From Onchidella celtica (Eukaryota > Mollusca > Gastropoda > Systellommatophora > Onchidiidae): a stretch of DNA of 64,000 nucleotides. Under the pieces are notes generated by a model. That model saw nothing but the letters and a program-made list of their open reading frames with translations. It was not told where the DNA came from and did no database searches. Numbering within the stretch: position 1 is the first letter of the stretch; each line of letters opens with the position of its first letter. Below, piece after piece: positions 23,020 to 33,842 of the stretch. The position numbers and the translations under genes were made by a program. Location of the stretch: assembly GCA_963931925.1 (NCBI GenBank), contig OZ007570.1:72047921-72111920 (forward strand), given 5' to 3'.

Positions 23020-26000
23020 TACTTCCCCAGTTTAATGAATTAATTTTCAGCAATGGGAAGAAAGATTTTCACCTCTGTGACAACTGATATACTAGTTACT
23101 ACTTCTTTTCTTGCTTACACAGGATGGAAAATTTCTCCTACTGTGCTACTTCACAAGATATTGGCGGTGGGGCTTTCACCATCATTTTCCAATACAGAGG
23201 CTGACCAAATTGAGGATACCTTTACACGTTCTTCAGTGGCCATGTCCAAGACATGCAAGCTCATTTTTTGAAGCCAACAGTAATGGTGTTTGTTTTTTCT
23301 TTATGCTATTGAAAAAGTGATTAGAGTAATAGTAATGTGCATGTTTTTCTCTGTATGTCAGAATTAGTTGTTTTTTTTTTTTTTACGGCAAATTGCAATT
23401 GATTGGGAGAAGTAAGAATAATAAATTATTTCTTCAAAAAGTTTGCATATATTCTATGATGGCTTTTCAGAAGATGTAGATCTTACTGTCACTTGATGAA
23501 CCAAGAATGAAAGATTTTCTGTGGTTTGATTGCTTTCATGTACACCAGAGCACTGTCAACACCAGTTTTAAGTGGCAATAGGTACACGTGTAATACATTC
23601 TTGTTGGTCAGGTGTTTTTATTCATGTAATGAGTTGACATTGAATAAAACATTAGGGAATGCAGTTTCAAGAATTTCAAATTAAATTTGTTCATTTGTAA
23701 AATAAACTGTCTTGCTAAGGTGTACATAGAATGTGAGGACTGAAAAGCATACAGTATGTTCCTTTTATTAATCATAATAAATAGGTATTTCTTTTTACTG
23801 CCAAAAGCAAGGGACAGAGGCTGGCGTGGAATTGGGGTGCCTTGGGAGGGAGGCAGAGAGAGAGAGAAAAAAAAATCAGATCATTGTCAGATAATCAGAT
23901 ATATTTTGGCATTTGTCACTTCATGTATGTAAAATACAACTCACTCGTCCCTACTTAATCAACACATGCATTTCTTTTCACAGCAATTCAATGTCATTTC
24001 CTAACTATAATTTCTTTCTAAAACGTGATAACATGATAATTATGTGGACTGTGTTCATATTAAAATACGAAATGCTGTCAAATAGTGCAAATAAAACACA
24101 ATCAATGTTTCTTGAAATTGCATAATAAACTTGAGATTTTCACCATTCACTAATATTCTAGTCAACAGTATTGGCTACGTCTGGAGAGAAGTAAAAGAAA
24201 TCATTCATCTTATCACAACTGGTCTAGTGATTATCAATTTCAGACAGTTTATTATCTGAATATTTTCCCTATGAGTTTCAAAACAAGATCAATCGGTGCA
24301 GCTTCAATGTACTTCAATATTTTATGAAATCGAGTTTTCAAATCTTTGAGTTTTTACAGTCTTAGGGAAGGGTGACGAGATAATCCTAATGAAAGCAGTA
24401 AAACTAACTGAAAATAAAAGTATGCAGAAAGATTTAGAAAGTAATACAAGGAGAAGTCTTTATACCTCCTTTGTGGAAAAAGAACAAAACTCTCATGGCA
24501 GTGTTGCTCATAGACATACACAACATATTCTGATTTTTGAAACGAAAAAAGCCGACAATATCAATTATATTTATTAAATGTAAAGCCAGAGACAAAAAGA
24601 ACAAAAAGAAAAAACAACACTAGAAAAGCAAAATAGATTAACAGTCAACTTCACATAGGTGATTTGCCTGATTCTAGCCCACAGGTGAACTCAGCAATGT
24701 GGTTGCAAGTCAAAAGCTTGCATATTAATTTCTTGTAAAACACTTTGGTGAAACATGAAAATATGAGACCTAAGCATGGACAAAAGCGAAATGACATCAT
24801 TTTTTTCAGCAGAAATCATTATATCTTTGCAGACATCTGCCTTGAGCTTCACTGCAAATATTTTGGAACTTTTTTTCGCAACCCCGATCTCACTAAACAT
24901 CTTTTAGCCATTGCACTGATAGATGACACTGGTTGATTGTCAACACTCTGATACATGAATTTAGCACTTCAAGCTGCATTTGAAAAAGATTGTTTTTTTT
25001 TATTGTTTAATGAAAATTAATTAATGGCACAGAGAGAATTCAATTGGTAAGTCCAAAAAGACAAAAAGATCACCCGCCCATGTCATTAAATTAAAAAAAT
25101 AATAATAATTGCCAAAGAGTGTGAATAATATACTATATAAAAATGTGAAACGAATTAACCTCTAAAATATTTCAAAGGTGTTGGATGGCATGTGCATGTA
25201 CTTGCACACCAATCATAAACAGCAATTGAGCACATGCCCACAGTGACAGACGGGAAAGAAACATTTAATGATATTATTCCTTTATCAAGGACAATTTCAA
25301 TATAATAATAGATCAGTCTATAAACTGAAAACAGCGTGGATCATTTGGGCAAAATAGTATTCACAATTTAATTGTGTTCGGCCCAGTGTATTGCCTGCCA
25401 GGTTACTATACAGTAGCTGGACCATCAAGGCCCATGGAAGATGTTGGTCCTTCCAAATCGTTGGGTGGAGTCAAACTTTACACTCCGTCCTCCAAAACTC
25501 TATGCTTTATCCAATCATACTTTATATTCTGCTGTGATATGAAGGGATTGTCTGCCTGCTATGGACATGGCTATTTCATGAAAGCCTGAGGAAAAAAAAT
25601 GTACAGAAATGTTACAGAATTAAAGAGACATTTTAGACAAACGAACAAAGGTGAAAATGGCTTACATATATTAAATATTTTGAGAAATTGAACTCTTACT
25701 AAGCAGAATCATTTCGTGTACGTTGAACAAAATCTTTACCCTGCAGTTTAGATGAATGTTATCTCTGTCTGATTTTCTAGTTCCTCTTTATATTATTTCA
25801 TTTCCATTTTAGTCATTTTAGTTAAGTGTATTGTTGTGGTGAAGCCAGGGTCAATGTGCTCCTTCCATTCACACAATTTGGAGTCATATTTTACTGGGAG
25901 AATATCCTGGCAAGATGGCCATAGAAATTGCTAGCTTGATGTATAAAAGCTTTTGCTAAAATATGTCATTCCCTTACCCTTTATCTCCTCTCCATCTCCA

Positions 26001-27530
26001 CCCCCACATCACACTTTAAAAAAGAAAAAAAAAAAAAAAGAAAAACAGTAAACATATTATCAAAATAAGCACCCAAGCATAAATGATGGACTGAATTGAT
26101 GCGAAGATATGAAAAGCAAATGTCCTCGAGTTCGCATTGCTAAAAGTTCGAATGTGGTAATAATAAAATGTAATAAAAATTGAACTATTGGTGTCTGATG
26201 CTTGGCGTATTGTTTGACTTGAACGAAAGCAACATCCTTTAATCGTCATAAAACAAAAACCATATTTGGCAAAAATGGTGTGTAAGGTCTGAACTAGATC
26301 TTGATCTGGTCTAGTACATTCCAAAGTCATAAATTATAAATTTTATCATAGCTACAACTTTGCCCACGAATGACATTAGAGTTAGATATAGATTTATCTA
26401 GCTTGAGTTTGGTGAGTCAAAAGATGTAGATCAAATTTCTTGATCATAATAGTTTTATGTTCATAAGCAGATTTCCCAATTTGACAGTGGCAGCTCTAGA
26501 TCTAGAACTTTTCCTTCCTATCAATTTCTAGCAAATTACAACAACAGTAAAAAAAAATGTAATCACCAAAATCTAGATTTAATGGCCGTATTATTTACTT
26601 GATGAAAATTAATCGAGTACAGTACAGAATGTTTCTTCTTTTCCGTTGAAAAGAGTATTTCAGCAAATAGATCTGCATCTAGAATCTAGATCTAGGCCTA
26701 GACCTACACTCTCGATAGAGTCTAGAATTAGAGGAATCTAGGTTTATGTCTTAAGATAACGTAATCAGTCAATGGATTTGAAGATGATATACTGAAAGAA
26801 CACTTCCACCTACCCTTAATTGTGGAAAGTCGGGCTAGTTGCTGAGTGCACTCACAGACACTGCTTGATGAAGACGATGCCGTGCTGCTGCTGATTGTAT
26901 TTACAAGAAGTTCGATGGAATAATGTCGTATTGCCCGCGCCTGCCGTTTTGGCGATGTTATAAATAGCTGGCCGATGACGGAGAGGCAATTGCCGCCATT
27001 TTTGCGCATGTGTGGTTTTAATATCGTCACAACCTGGCCTAGTGACGTAGAACTTTGTTTGGCTCTCCGGAATGGCGCTCCGACAACAACAAAAAAAAAA
27101 TCTACCTCACAGGACCCAATCGGGGGAATTAATTTCAGGTTTGAATTAAGTGAAAGAGATATTCATGTAAAAGCGAAAGGTAACCACTGCATAAAAAAAA
27201 CCACATTGTAAAGGAGAAGCCAGTCCAAATGTAGAGACATTGAATGGCACTTGGTATTAAATTTTGACAAGTTTGATCATCGTGATACCATGATTGCAAA
27301 GGTGACAATCAACAAAACTAATCTCCCTCATGTTTTATTTCTGTTTGTCTTTTGACAGAATCCCTCCTCAGTGTCGTGATAACATTCTCAAATATCGCTT
27401 CATTATACTATGGTGTAGTTCCCACGGGAGAGCAATGTCCTGCGACAATAGAACGATGACATCTGAACGCGCCACTTTGAAAGAAGGGGGTACAACTGAT
27501 TACATAGGTCAAGAACGTCTTCCCAAAGCG
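23020..27530. other. Long AT-rich intron stretch without recognised features
   Basis: The stretch lies within the host intron between EGF exons 1 and 2. Short frames only. Several CTAGATCTAG-like words occur near 26.5-26.7 kb, and a pure A-tract near 26.03 kb. No repeat family shared with the rest of the window was seen. Confidence 0.45.
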
Positions 27531-27537
27531 GTATTAA

Positions 27538-27835
27538 GCTTGAGTTCAACTTTGGATTTTACGGCGTGTCGGCACGATAATGGCAACCTTGCACCTATCA
27601 CTGTCTTTTTGTCTAACTATTCATTATCTATGTTTCGTTTTTAGGACTTCTGAATTTCACAATAGAATCAAACAGTTCGGTATAATTTAATCACATTGGT
27701 TAAATTCTCAAAGTTGTTTGGAATAGATCTGAAACACGTTTTGTAAATTAGTATTACAGTTTTCAAATCAAGTTGTAGATCCTAGCCTCTCTCAGAAAGG
27801 ACAGGACTCGCTATGGGGCCACGCTAGAAAGTGAT
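27538..27835 (-). mobile_element. I/Nimb-like LINE tail
   Basis: Family blocks occur in order: GATTTTACGGCGTGTCGGCA, CGATAATGGC, ATAGATCTGAAACACGTTTTG, CTCTCTCAGAAAGGACAGGA. It ends about 37 bp from the donor end of EGF exon 1. Confidence 0.7.
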
Positions 27836-27871
27836 ATTACAATGACAAACCACCAATATTTGTTTTCTTAC

Positions 27872-28012
27872 CTTTGTCGCAATTAACACCTAACTTGCCG
27901 GGTTCACATCCCAGAAAACACCAGCCGCTGTTTACTGTGCATTTCCCATCTAGACAAGATGTACATGATTTAGAACAGTCCAAGCCCCATTTACCTTCCA
28001 AACATAGGACAT
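27872..28012 (-). CDS. Exon: EGF-like module 1
   Basis: The exon is 141 bp (47 codons), phase 1/phase 1. The acceptor is TTCCAG (28013-28018) and the donor is AAAG/GTAAGA (27871-27870). It encodes a cysteine-rich module: CLEGKWGLDCSKSC, then TSCLDGKC, NSGWCFLGCEPGKLGVNCDK. The cysteine spacing and G-x-x-C-D ending are those of the laminin/MEGF-type EGF repeats of Draper, MEGF10 and SR-F proteins. It joins the lectin domain directly (VFG-D-VLCLEG) with no spacer. A truncated LINE tail ends a few tens of bases from the donor side (27538-27835), so the exon sits very close to a repeat. Confidence 0.85.
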
Positions 28013-28167
28013 CTGGAATAGCCAAGATATGAAATCATTTCAGTGGACTATCATTCATAGTGTTCTGTATTGCAATGCTGTAGAGAAGTTACTGAATTTT
28101 CAAAATTTGTGTTATGATGCTGAGAGATGATAATGGGCCAAACAGATTTGTTTGATCCGTTGTCATG

Positions 28168-28800
28168 TTTGGATTTTGAGTTTAAATTTGGGTTTTCTGG
28201 TGCGTCTGCACGATAACGGCCTTTTTGCGCCCCTCAATATCCATTTGGGTACACTTTTTTTATTTACAATTTTTTTTATTTCGCATTCAGACCTGTCAAT
28301 TCCAACACTAACCAAATATATGCATATAATTTTAACACATTCGGTAAAAAAAAAAAAAAAATCCAGAATAAACAACCTTCCGGGTTTGGGTTTGGGTTTT
28401 ACGGCACGTCGATATGGCAATGGCCACTTTGCACCCGTAACAGTCGATTCGACCTCGTTATTTATAATTAGTATTCAATACTTCTAAATTTCACAACTGA
28501 AATAAAATAGTTCCATGTACATTTTATTTACATTGATAAAATTCTCCAACGTTGTTTTGTATAGACCTGGAAAGATTTTTGTAAATTAATGTGTATAAAA
28601 GATTTTAAATCAGGTAGTAAAGAATATGACCTTTCAGAAAGGACAAGACGCCCTGTTGGATTACGTTACGAAATAGTTCTTTTATGGATCCGCAAGCACA
28701 GCGCCTTCTTCGGATGTGCATGAAATCCACACATTTAATCAAGATAATGTTTTATTGATAGTTGTCAACTGCATGACATACTTTCAGGGGGATATGTTCC
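28168..28800 (-). mobile_element. Two adjacent I/Nimb-like LINE tails
   Basis: A first tail begins TTTGGGTTTTCTGGTGCGTC at about 28188 and is cut at an A-run near 28355. A second begins GGTTTGGGTTTTACGGCACG near 28386 and runs through ATAGACCTGGAAAG, TTTCAGAAAGGACAAG and TTTTATTGATAGT to about 28790. Both have the same (minus) orientation. Confidence 0.65.
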
Positions 28801-29338
28801 CCCACTAAGGACAATTTTATATCTTAGATTTTGTTGAGGCTTATGACTCCACTGTACATGTTGATCTTGGATAAAGTGTACTTTATTTATTCTTGTTTCT
28901 TCTTTTTTCATCATATCTTTTTTTGCCATTTCGATTTAATGAAGATATTTAAAGCGGGTTTAAAGCCACTAGGTGACAACCTTCTGAAGAATCTTAATAA
29001 TTCAACAAGTTTGGTATCTGTTGTCATTTGAGAAGTTTGTAATAGGCTTTTTGATAATCCAGTTTCTTGCACATGAAGAGATTGACTTCACATATTCAAA
29101 GATTGGAGTCCCCATTTAGTGCATACTTTTCATGCAGCAATTGCATATATCTTTCATAAAATAACTCATTGAATTTCTTGCCCATTACATAGTCACTCTG
29201 CAAAATTTCAAGACTGCCAGACATTTGATTCCCAAGAGTTAAACTTTCTAGTGGAACTCATAAGTGGGAAAAGAACAGTTTTGAGAAAATCGTCTTCCAA
29301 GATTTGAAGACACTCATGAAAAACAGGGGAGAGGTTTA

Positions 29339-30577
29339 TGTCACGAGTGGAGTGATTGCAATTAAGGGGATTGCTACAGAGCGGGTGTAGAATAAGAAGA
29401 GCTCACGACAGACGGATAGGAAAAGACGTGAAAGGGGAAGAGTAAAAATAACTCATGCAGACAAGTGGGAAAAGCGTGCGTGTATGAGTGGTGTGGAAGT
29501 CTGTATGAGGCGAAAGCGCTGGATTACTATCACTGCAAGTTAGAAGGTCCTACGGATCGGACCTGTGAATAAAAGCCCATCGGGCGGACATAAAGGGGAA
29601 GCAGTCGAGAAGACTAGTGAGAGTCTTTCCAGTTATGACTGGTATGTAGAACGTTGATTGATTATTATGATTGATGTATTATATTATATTCGTCTATTAC
29701 CATGATGTGAATAAGTATATGTGAGGAATGTGGAAGTCCTTGATATTGGATATAGCAATGTGCGCCATGAGCGATAGATGAAAGTGAGTTCATGGATTTG
29801 TAGCGCGAGTGAGTAGTGTGTACTCCGATGGAGGTGTGTTACCGTAAGATGTGTGGTGAGTGAAAGGTGAACTAGTGTGTGTACGCTTCATGGATTGTAA
29901 GGAGAGGTGGAGTGAATAGAAATGGTAGGGTATTATACCAATGTAATGTTATTCTTGTAGGTGTCGGGGACGGGCCGCAGAGCCACCTCGATGAGCACAG
30001 GGGATAGGCCAGCATAGGGCCGGAGGCCACACATAGGCCAGAAGTGAGGCTGTCAGTGCAGGACAGTAGAGGCACATAAAGTCGTGGCAGTCAGGCCACG
30101 GACAGGGACGTAGATATGAGAGTGAATGAGATACTATATTGTTGCCATGTTGATAGGCTAGTGAACTGATATTATGTTGTTGCCATGTTGATGGCTATGG
30201 AAATAATAATGTGTTATTGCCCTGCGGAGGTGCTAGGGGAGTGCTAAGGTGTATGACAATAGGAAGGTGATATTGAGAGACTGCGGTGCCAGTGAATCAT
30301 TAATGTACTATTAAGACCCTGAGGGGAGAGGCTGAGGCCGAAGTGCCTTTAGGAGTAACTACCGGATTGTGGATCCGAGGGAGCGTGTGTGTGAGAATAA
30401 GGCCGTTGTACGGCAGTCATTTCAATAATATAATATATGTAATTGCGCTATTATATGTATAATTATGTTTAATAAATGTGTGAGTCTGATGGATTGTTCT
30501 GTTAAGTGTTAACTTGTTTGTTCGTGATTGTTGTCCTGTCATAACTTATTACATCTCCCAGTCTGGGATTTGTGACA
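29339..30577 (+). repeat. 5' LTR of the Gmr1-like element
   Basis: It starts TGTCACGAGTGGAGTGATTG and ends GTCTGGGATTTGTGACA (TG...CA ends). It is 1239 bp and identical by eye to the 3' LTR except G/A at 29725/36424. The LTR carries no protein gene; frames in it are noise. Confidence 0.95.
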
Positions 30578-30629
30578 TTGGGGGCTCGTCCGTTGTGACA
30601 TTGGGGGCTCGTCCATTGTGACTCGTCCA
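30570..30629 (+). promoter_or_regulatory. Primer-binding site, tRNA-Pro type, tandemly duplicated
   Basis: TGGGGGCTCGTCC occurs at 30579-30591 and again at 30602-30614. It matches the 3' end of tRNA-Pro as used by elements with TGGGGGCTCGTCCG sites. The repeating unit is 23 bp (30570-30592 and 30593-30615) and includes the last 8 bases of the LTR (TTGTGACA). A third, shortened unit (TTGTGACTCGTCCA) follows at 30616-30629. The first copy is at the correct distance from the LTR end. Confidence 0.85.
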
Positions 30630-31523
30630 TTTTCGTAATATTTAGTTGTAGTTAGTTAGTAGGTAATTGTGCTGTCTTGTTCGTTGGATGAATGGACATT
30701 TCATGATATGATTTATGTATAATAATGAATGTATATTGATGCATGTATTGCTATGAATAGGTATTAATTTGTATTTAAACTTTCCAGAGTATGTGCGTGC
30801 AGCCTGAGGAGACGAGCAGCCAGAGCTCCGATTAAAGGGAGGAGTTTGACTCAAAATTTCAAAAGTTAAGTGAAAATTTTGTGCCCTGGATTAAGGGCTG
30901 TCTCTTCATCTGTCTGTTTCCCGGTTTTTGCTGTTGTTGTCGTTATAGTTTATACGGGCGGTGGCGCGGGTTTGCTGTGTTGAACTTAGTTTATCCTTTT
31001 AAAAAGGTGTGGTAAACTTTGGAACTTCGTTCATCACAGTGACCAGTTCTGTAGGGACCTGTATTTTTGTTTAGTTGTATCGTCGATATCTTCTCTGTTC
31101 CGCAGGAAGACGTATTCTCTTGTCCCTCTTTCTACCTATCTATAGATACGTTCCTTTTTTTTCAGACTCTGTTCTTGTTCGTACCTTGTAGTGTAATCGG
31201 CGTAGTAGGTTGCATTTTTTTTTTTCCATTATAGTTTTTTTTTGTAGAAGCTTTGTCCTAGTCTGGTTCGTTGTCCTTGACGTACTTGTGGTCCTTCTAC
31301 TGAATTTCCTTATTCTTGTCTTTTCTATTCTTTTTATAATTAATAGTGCTATACATTTTGTAGATATAGAAGTAGTTGTGCTGTAAAGGTAAATTTCTGA
31401 ATTGTATTCTGAACTGGGTATTGTTATATCTGGTGTGATCTCAGGTCTCTGGTCGTATCGTTAGTGATCATACCGACAGGTTGGTCGTTCGCATAATAGA
31501 TACCATAACCATAAATCTGTGAA

Positions 31524-33593
31524 ATGGCGGAACTCCAACAACTAATGAAGTTGGGTAAGGAACTTGGCCTGGAGGGAGAGGAGCTACGCGGCTGGATTAA
31601 AGAACAACAGGCGGATTTGCGCGATGAGCGTGCTAAGGATAGAGAGCGAGAAAAAGAGGCTCAAGAGCGACAGAGAGAAGAGGAAAGAGAGTTTAAGTTA
31701 AAGGAGTTAGAGGCTAAGCAACAGGAAAGAGAGGCTAAGGCTCAGGAGCAGGAGAGGGAGTTAAGGTTAAAGGAGATAGAAGCTCAAGAGCGGGAGACAG
31801 ACGCGCGAGTAAGAATAGCGGAGTTGGAAATCAAAAAGAGTGCGCCAACAGAAACAGTTGAGCGGCAGGTACCCAATAAAGGTGGCGTTAGGATTAAGCT
31901 CCCTACGTTCGACGACCGGAAGGACGACATAGACGCCTTCCTTTACAGGTTCGAACTGAACGCACAATTGCAATGGGGGGAAAATAAGGAATTATGGGCC
32001 ACGTACCTGGCGTCGCTATTGCAGGGGCGAGCGTTAACCTACTTTAAAGAGCTACAGCGCGAAGACGTGCAAGACTACGATAAGCTGAAGGCTTTGCTGC
32101 TTCGCCGATTTGCGCGTACCGAGGAATATTTCCGGGAGCAGTTTAGGCGAGCACGTGCAGATACCAGGGAGGACTTTGCTGCCTTCGTCGCGAGACTAAC
32201 GGAGTATTTCGCGAACTGGGTAGACTTGGCGCATGTGGGCACGGATTTTGCCAAACTGAAAGACTTAATGATCCGTGACCAGCTGTACGCGTCGTGCCAC
32301 AAAGATATGGTGGCTTTCCTGAAAGAGAACGAACCCGCGACGGTGCAGGAGGCGTCTAGGTTGGCGGAGGCATACCGTACGGCGCATCCGTCCAAACCAG
32401 TCGCCAGGGCGTACGTCCAAGATGCTGGGTACGTCGCCGTTGTCGAGGGGTCGCCGGCAGGACTTGGGGACAGGTCGCGTCGGCGTGGTGCCTATAGCGG
32501 GCAAGCCCAGGGGCAGCGTAGGGGCTATCACCAATCACCGGCATATGGACCCGATAAGTTTGACCGAGCAGGAGGGCTAGGTCGCGGTAATGGCCGGGGC
32601 CGACTTGTGACCTTTGCCGATGACCGACGGCATAGGGACTCTAGTTCCGGTCGCGAGGGGTCACGGGGACCCAGGCCTAGAGCAGCACAGGGAGCGGAGT
32701 GTTGGACTTGCGGACGCGTGGGTCACTTTTCGCGCGAGTGTAGGGCCGCGAAGTGTTGGAACTGCGGAAGAGCAGATCACATCAGCGTGAACTGCCCGGC
32801 AGGTAGGATAGCGGCGAACGTGGACAGTAGCTCCAGTCCATGCTCCCCAAATAAATTTCATCATGCCGCTGCGTGTGTTACATCGGACAACGGAGGCGGA
32901 CAGTATTCTAAGTGTCCCAGTTGTGAGAAGTTATTATCTTCCGGTGTTTTACCTTGTGGGAGAAAGATCCCCGTCATAAATTCATGTCATACAGGAGGTG
33001 GTCTTAGGGTTTATCCGGGGTTTGTTGGGGACGAACCGGTCTCGGTTTTACGAGATACAGGATCTACCGTTGTGGGAGTGCATAGGGACTGCATTCGGGA
33101 TTCACAGCTTACAGGTGAGACTGTCCCGTGCATCCAATTTTCGGGGGCCATTGAGAAATTACCCATGGCAAAAATAATGATAGATACACCTTTCCTTAGC
33201 GGGGAAGTCGAAGCAGTCGTTGGTTGTTTTCCAGGCGCCCAGCTCATCATTGGGAATGTATCCCGGGTAGGTTCCCCTTCCGATGAGAACGTGCAAGCAT
33301 GGTCGCAATCAAAAGGTATTGACTTTTGCGCCGCGGTCGAAACACGTCGACGGGTAGCGGATAAAGATAAGATTAGACCTTTGGCGACGCCAGCGGTCAA
33401 CCTAGATATCACGCCAGAGCGCTTGGCGAGATTACAAAGGGAGGACCCATCATTAAACCCATGTTTTGGGGAAGCGCGAACCGAGAAAACGAGGAAATAT
33501 AAAAACGGGTCATCTTCTTTTTTTGTCCAGGGGGGCATTCTGTTCCGTATGTACGTCACAGTGGCTTCCGTTCAAAAGCAGGTCGTCGTGTGA
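31524..33593 (+). CDS. Gag-protease polyprotein of the Gmr1-like element
   Basis: The frame is 689 residues. Residues 1-105 or so form a charged coiled coil (rich in E, R, K, Q). Residues about 110-290 form a capsid-like helical domain (KLPTFDDRKDDIDAFLYRFE, then SLLQGRALTYF). Two CCHC zinc knuckles for RNA packaging lie at about 393-425 (CWTCGRVGHFSREC and CWNCGRADHISVNC). A retroviral-type aspartic protease with catalytic DTGS at about residue 511 follows, with IIGN further on. After that comes the spacer before the integrase (DPSLNPCF ... GGILFRMYV). The frame ends at a TGA (33591-33593) that looks like a nonsense mutation, since integrase sequence continues in the same frame directly after it. 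The start is the first ATG after the leader and begins MAELQQLMKLG. Confidence 0.9.
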   Translation: MAELQQLMKLGKELGLEGEELRGWIKEQQADLRDERAKDREREKEAQERQREEEREFKLKELEAKQQEREAKAQEQERELRLKEIEAQERETDARVRIAELEIKKSAPTETVERQVPNKGGVRIKLPTFDDRKDDIDAFLYRFELNAQLQWGENKELWATYLASLLQGRALTYFKELQREDVQDYDKLKALLLRRFARTEEYFREQFRRARADTREDFAAFVARLTEYFANWVDLAHVGTDFAKLKDLMIRDQLYASCHKDMVAFLKENEPATVQEASRLAEAYRTAHPSKPVARAYVQDAGYVAVVEGSPAGLGDRSRRRGAYSGQAQGQRRGYHQSPAYGPDKFDRAGGLGRGNGRGRLVTFADDRRHRDSSSGREGSRGPRPRAAQGAECWTCGRVGHFSRECRAAKCWNCGRADHISVNCPAGRIAANVDSSSSPCSPNKFHHAAACVTSDNGGGQYSKCPSCEKLLSSGVLPCGRKIPVINSCHTGGGLRVYPGFVGDEPVSVLRDTGSTVVGVHRDCIRDSQLTGETVPCIQFSGAIEKLPMAKIMIDTPFLSGEVEAVVGCFPGAQLIIGNVSRVGSPSDENVQAWSQSKGIDFCAAVETRRRVADKDKIRPLATPAVNLDITPERLARLQREDPSLNPCFGEARTEKTRKYKNGSSSFFVQGGILFRMYVTVASVQKQVVV

Positions 33594-33842
33594 CGGTCGT
33601 TGATTGCTACAGTATTGCGTCTGGCCCATGATGTTCCATTAGCGGGTCATATGGGAAGTACTAGAACCAAGCAGAGAGTTCTGAAAAACTTTTATTGGCC
33701 GTCAGTATACAGAGATGTACGTTTATATTGTAAGACGTGCAGTGCGTGCCAAAAGACGACGCATGAGGGTCGTTCACCCCAGGCTCCTCGTCAAAAGATC
33801 CCCACGGTTTCGGAACCGTTTAAAAAGGTTTCAGTACCTTGT
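33594..33842 (+). pseudogene. Integrase N-terminal zinc-binding (H2C2) domain, remnant
   Basis: It is in the same frame as gag-protease, after the TGA. HDVPLAGHMGSTRTKQRVL, NFYWPSVYRDV and YCKTCSACQKT give the HHCC zinc finger of retroelement integrases. The frame then meets a stop at 33843-33845. The expected DDE catalytic core (about 150-200 residues) is absent: sequence jumps straight to the integrase C-terminal region in another frame at about 33835-33842. Confidence 0.88.

Noticed and set aside
29872-30075. Frames inside the LTRs (also 36571-36774)
   Set aside because: They are identical in both LTRs because the LTRs are identical. There is no domain, and the corresponding frame is not kept in the older LTR copies.
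33011-33559. Minus-strand frame of 182 codons
   Set aside because: It is antisense to the gag-protease frame, whose motifs are unambiguous.
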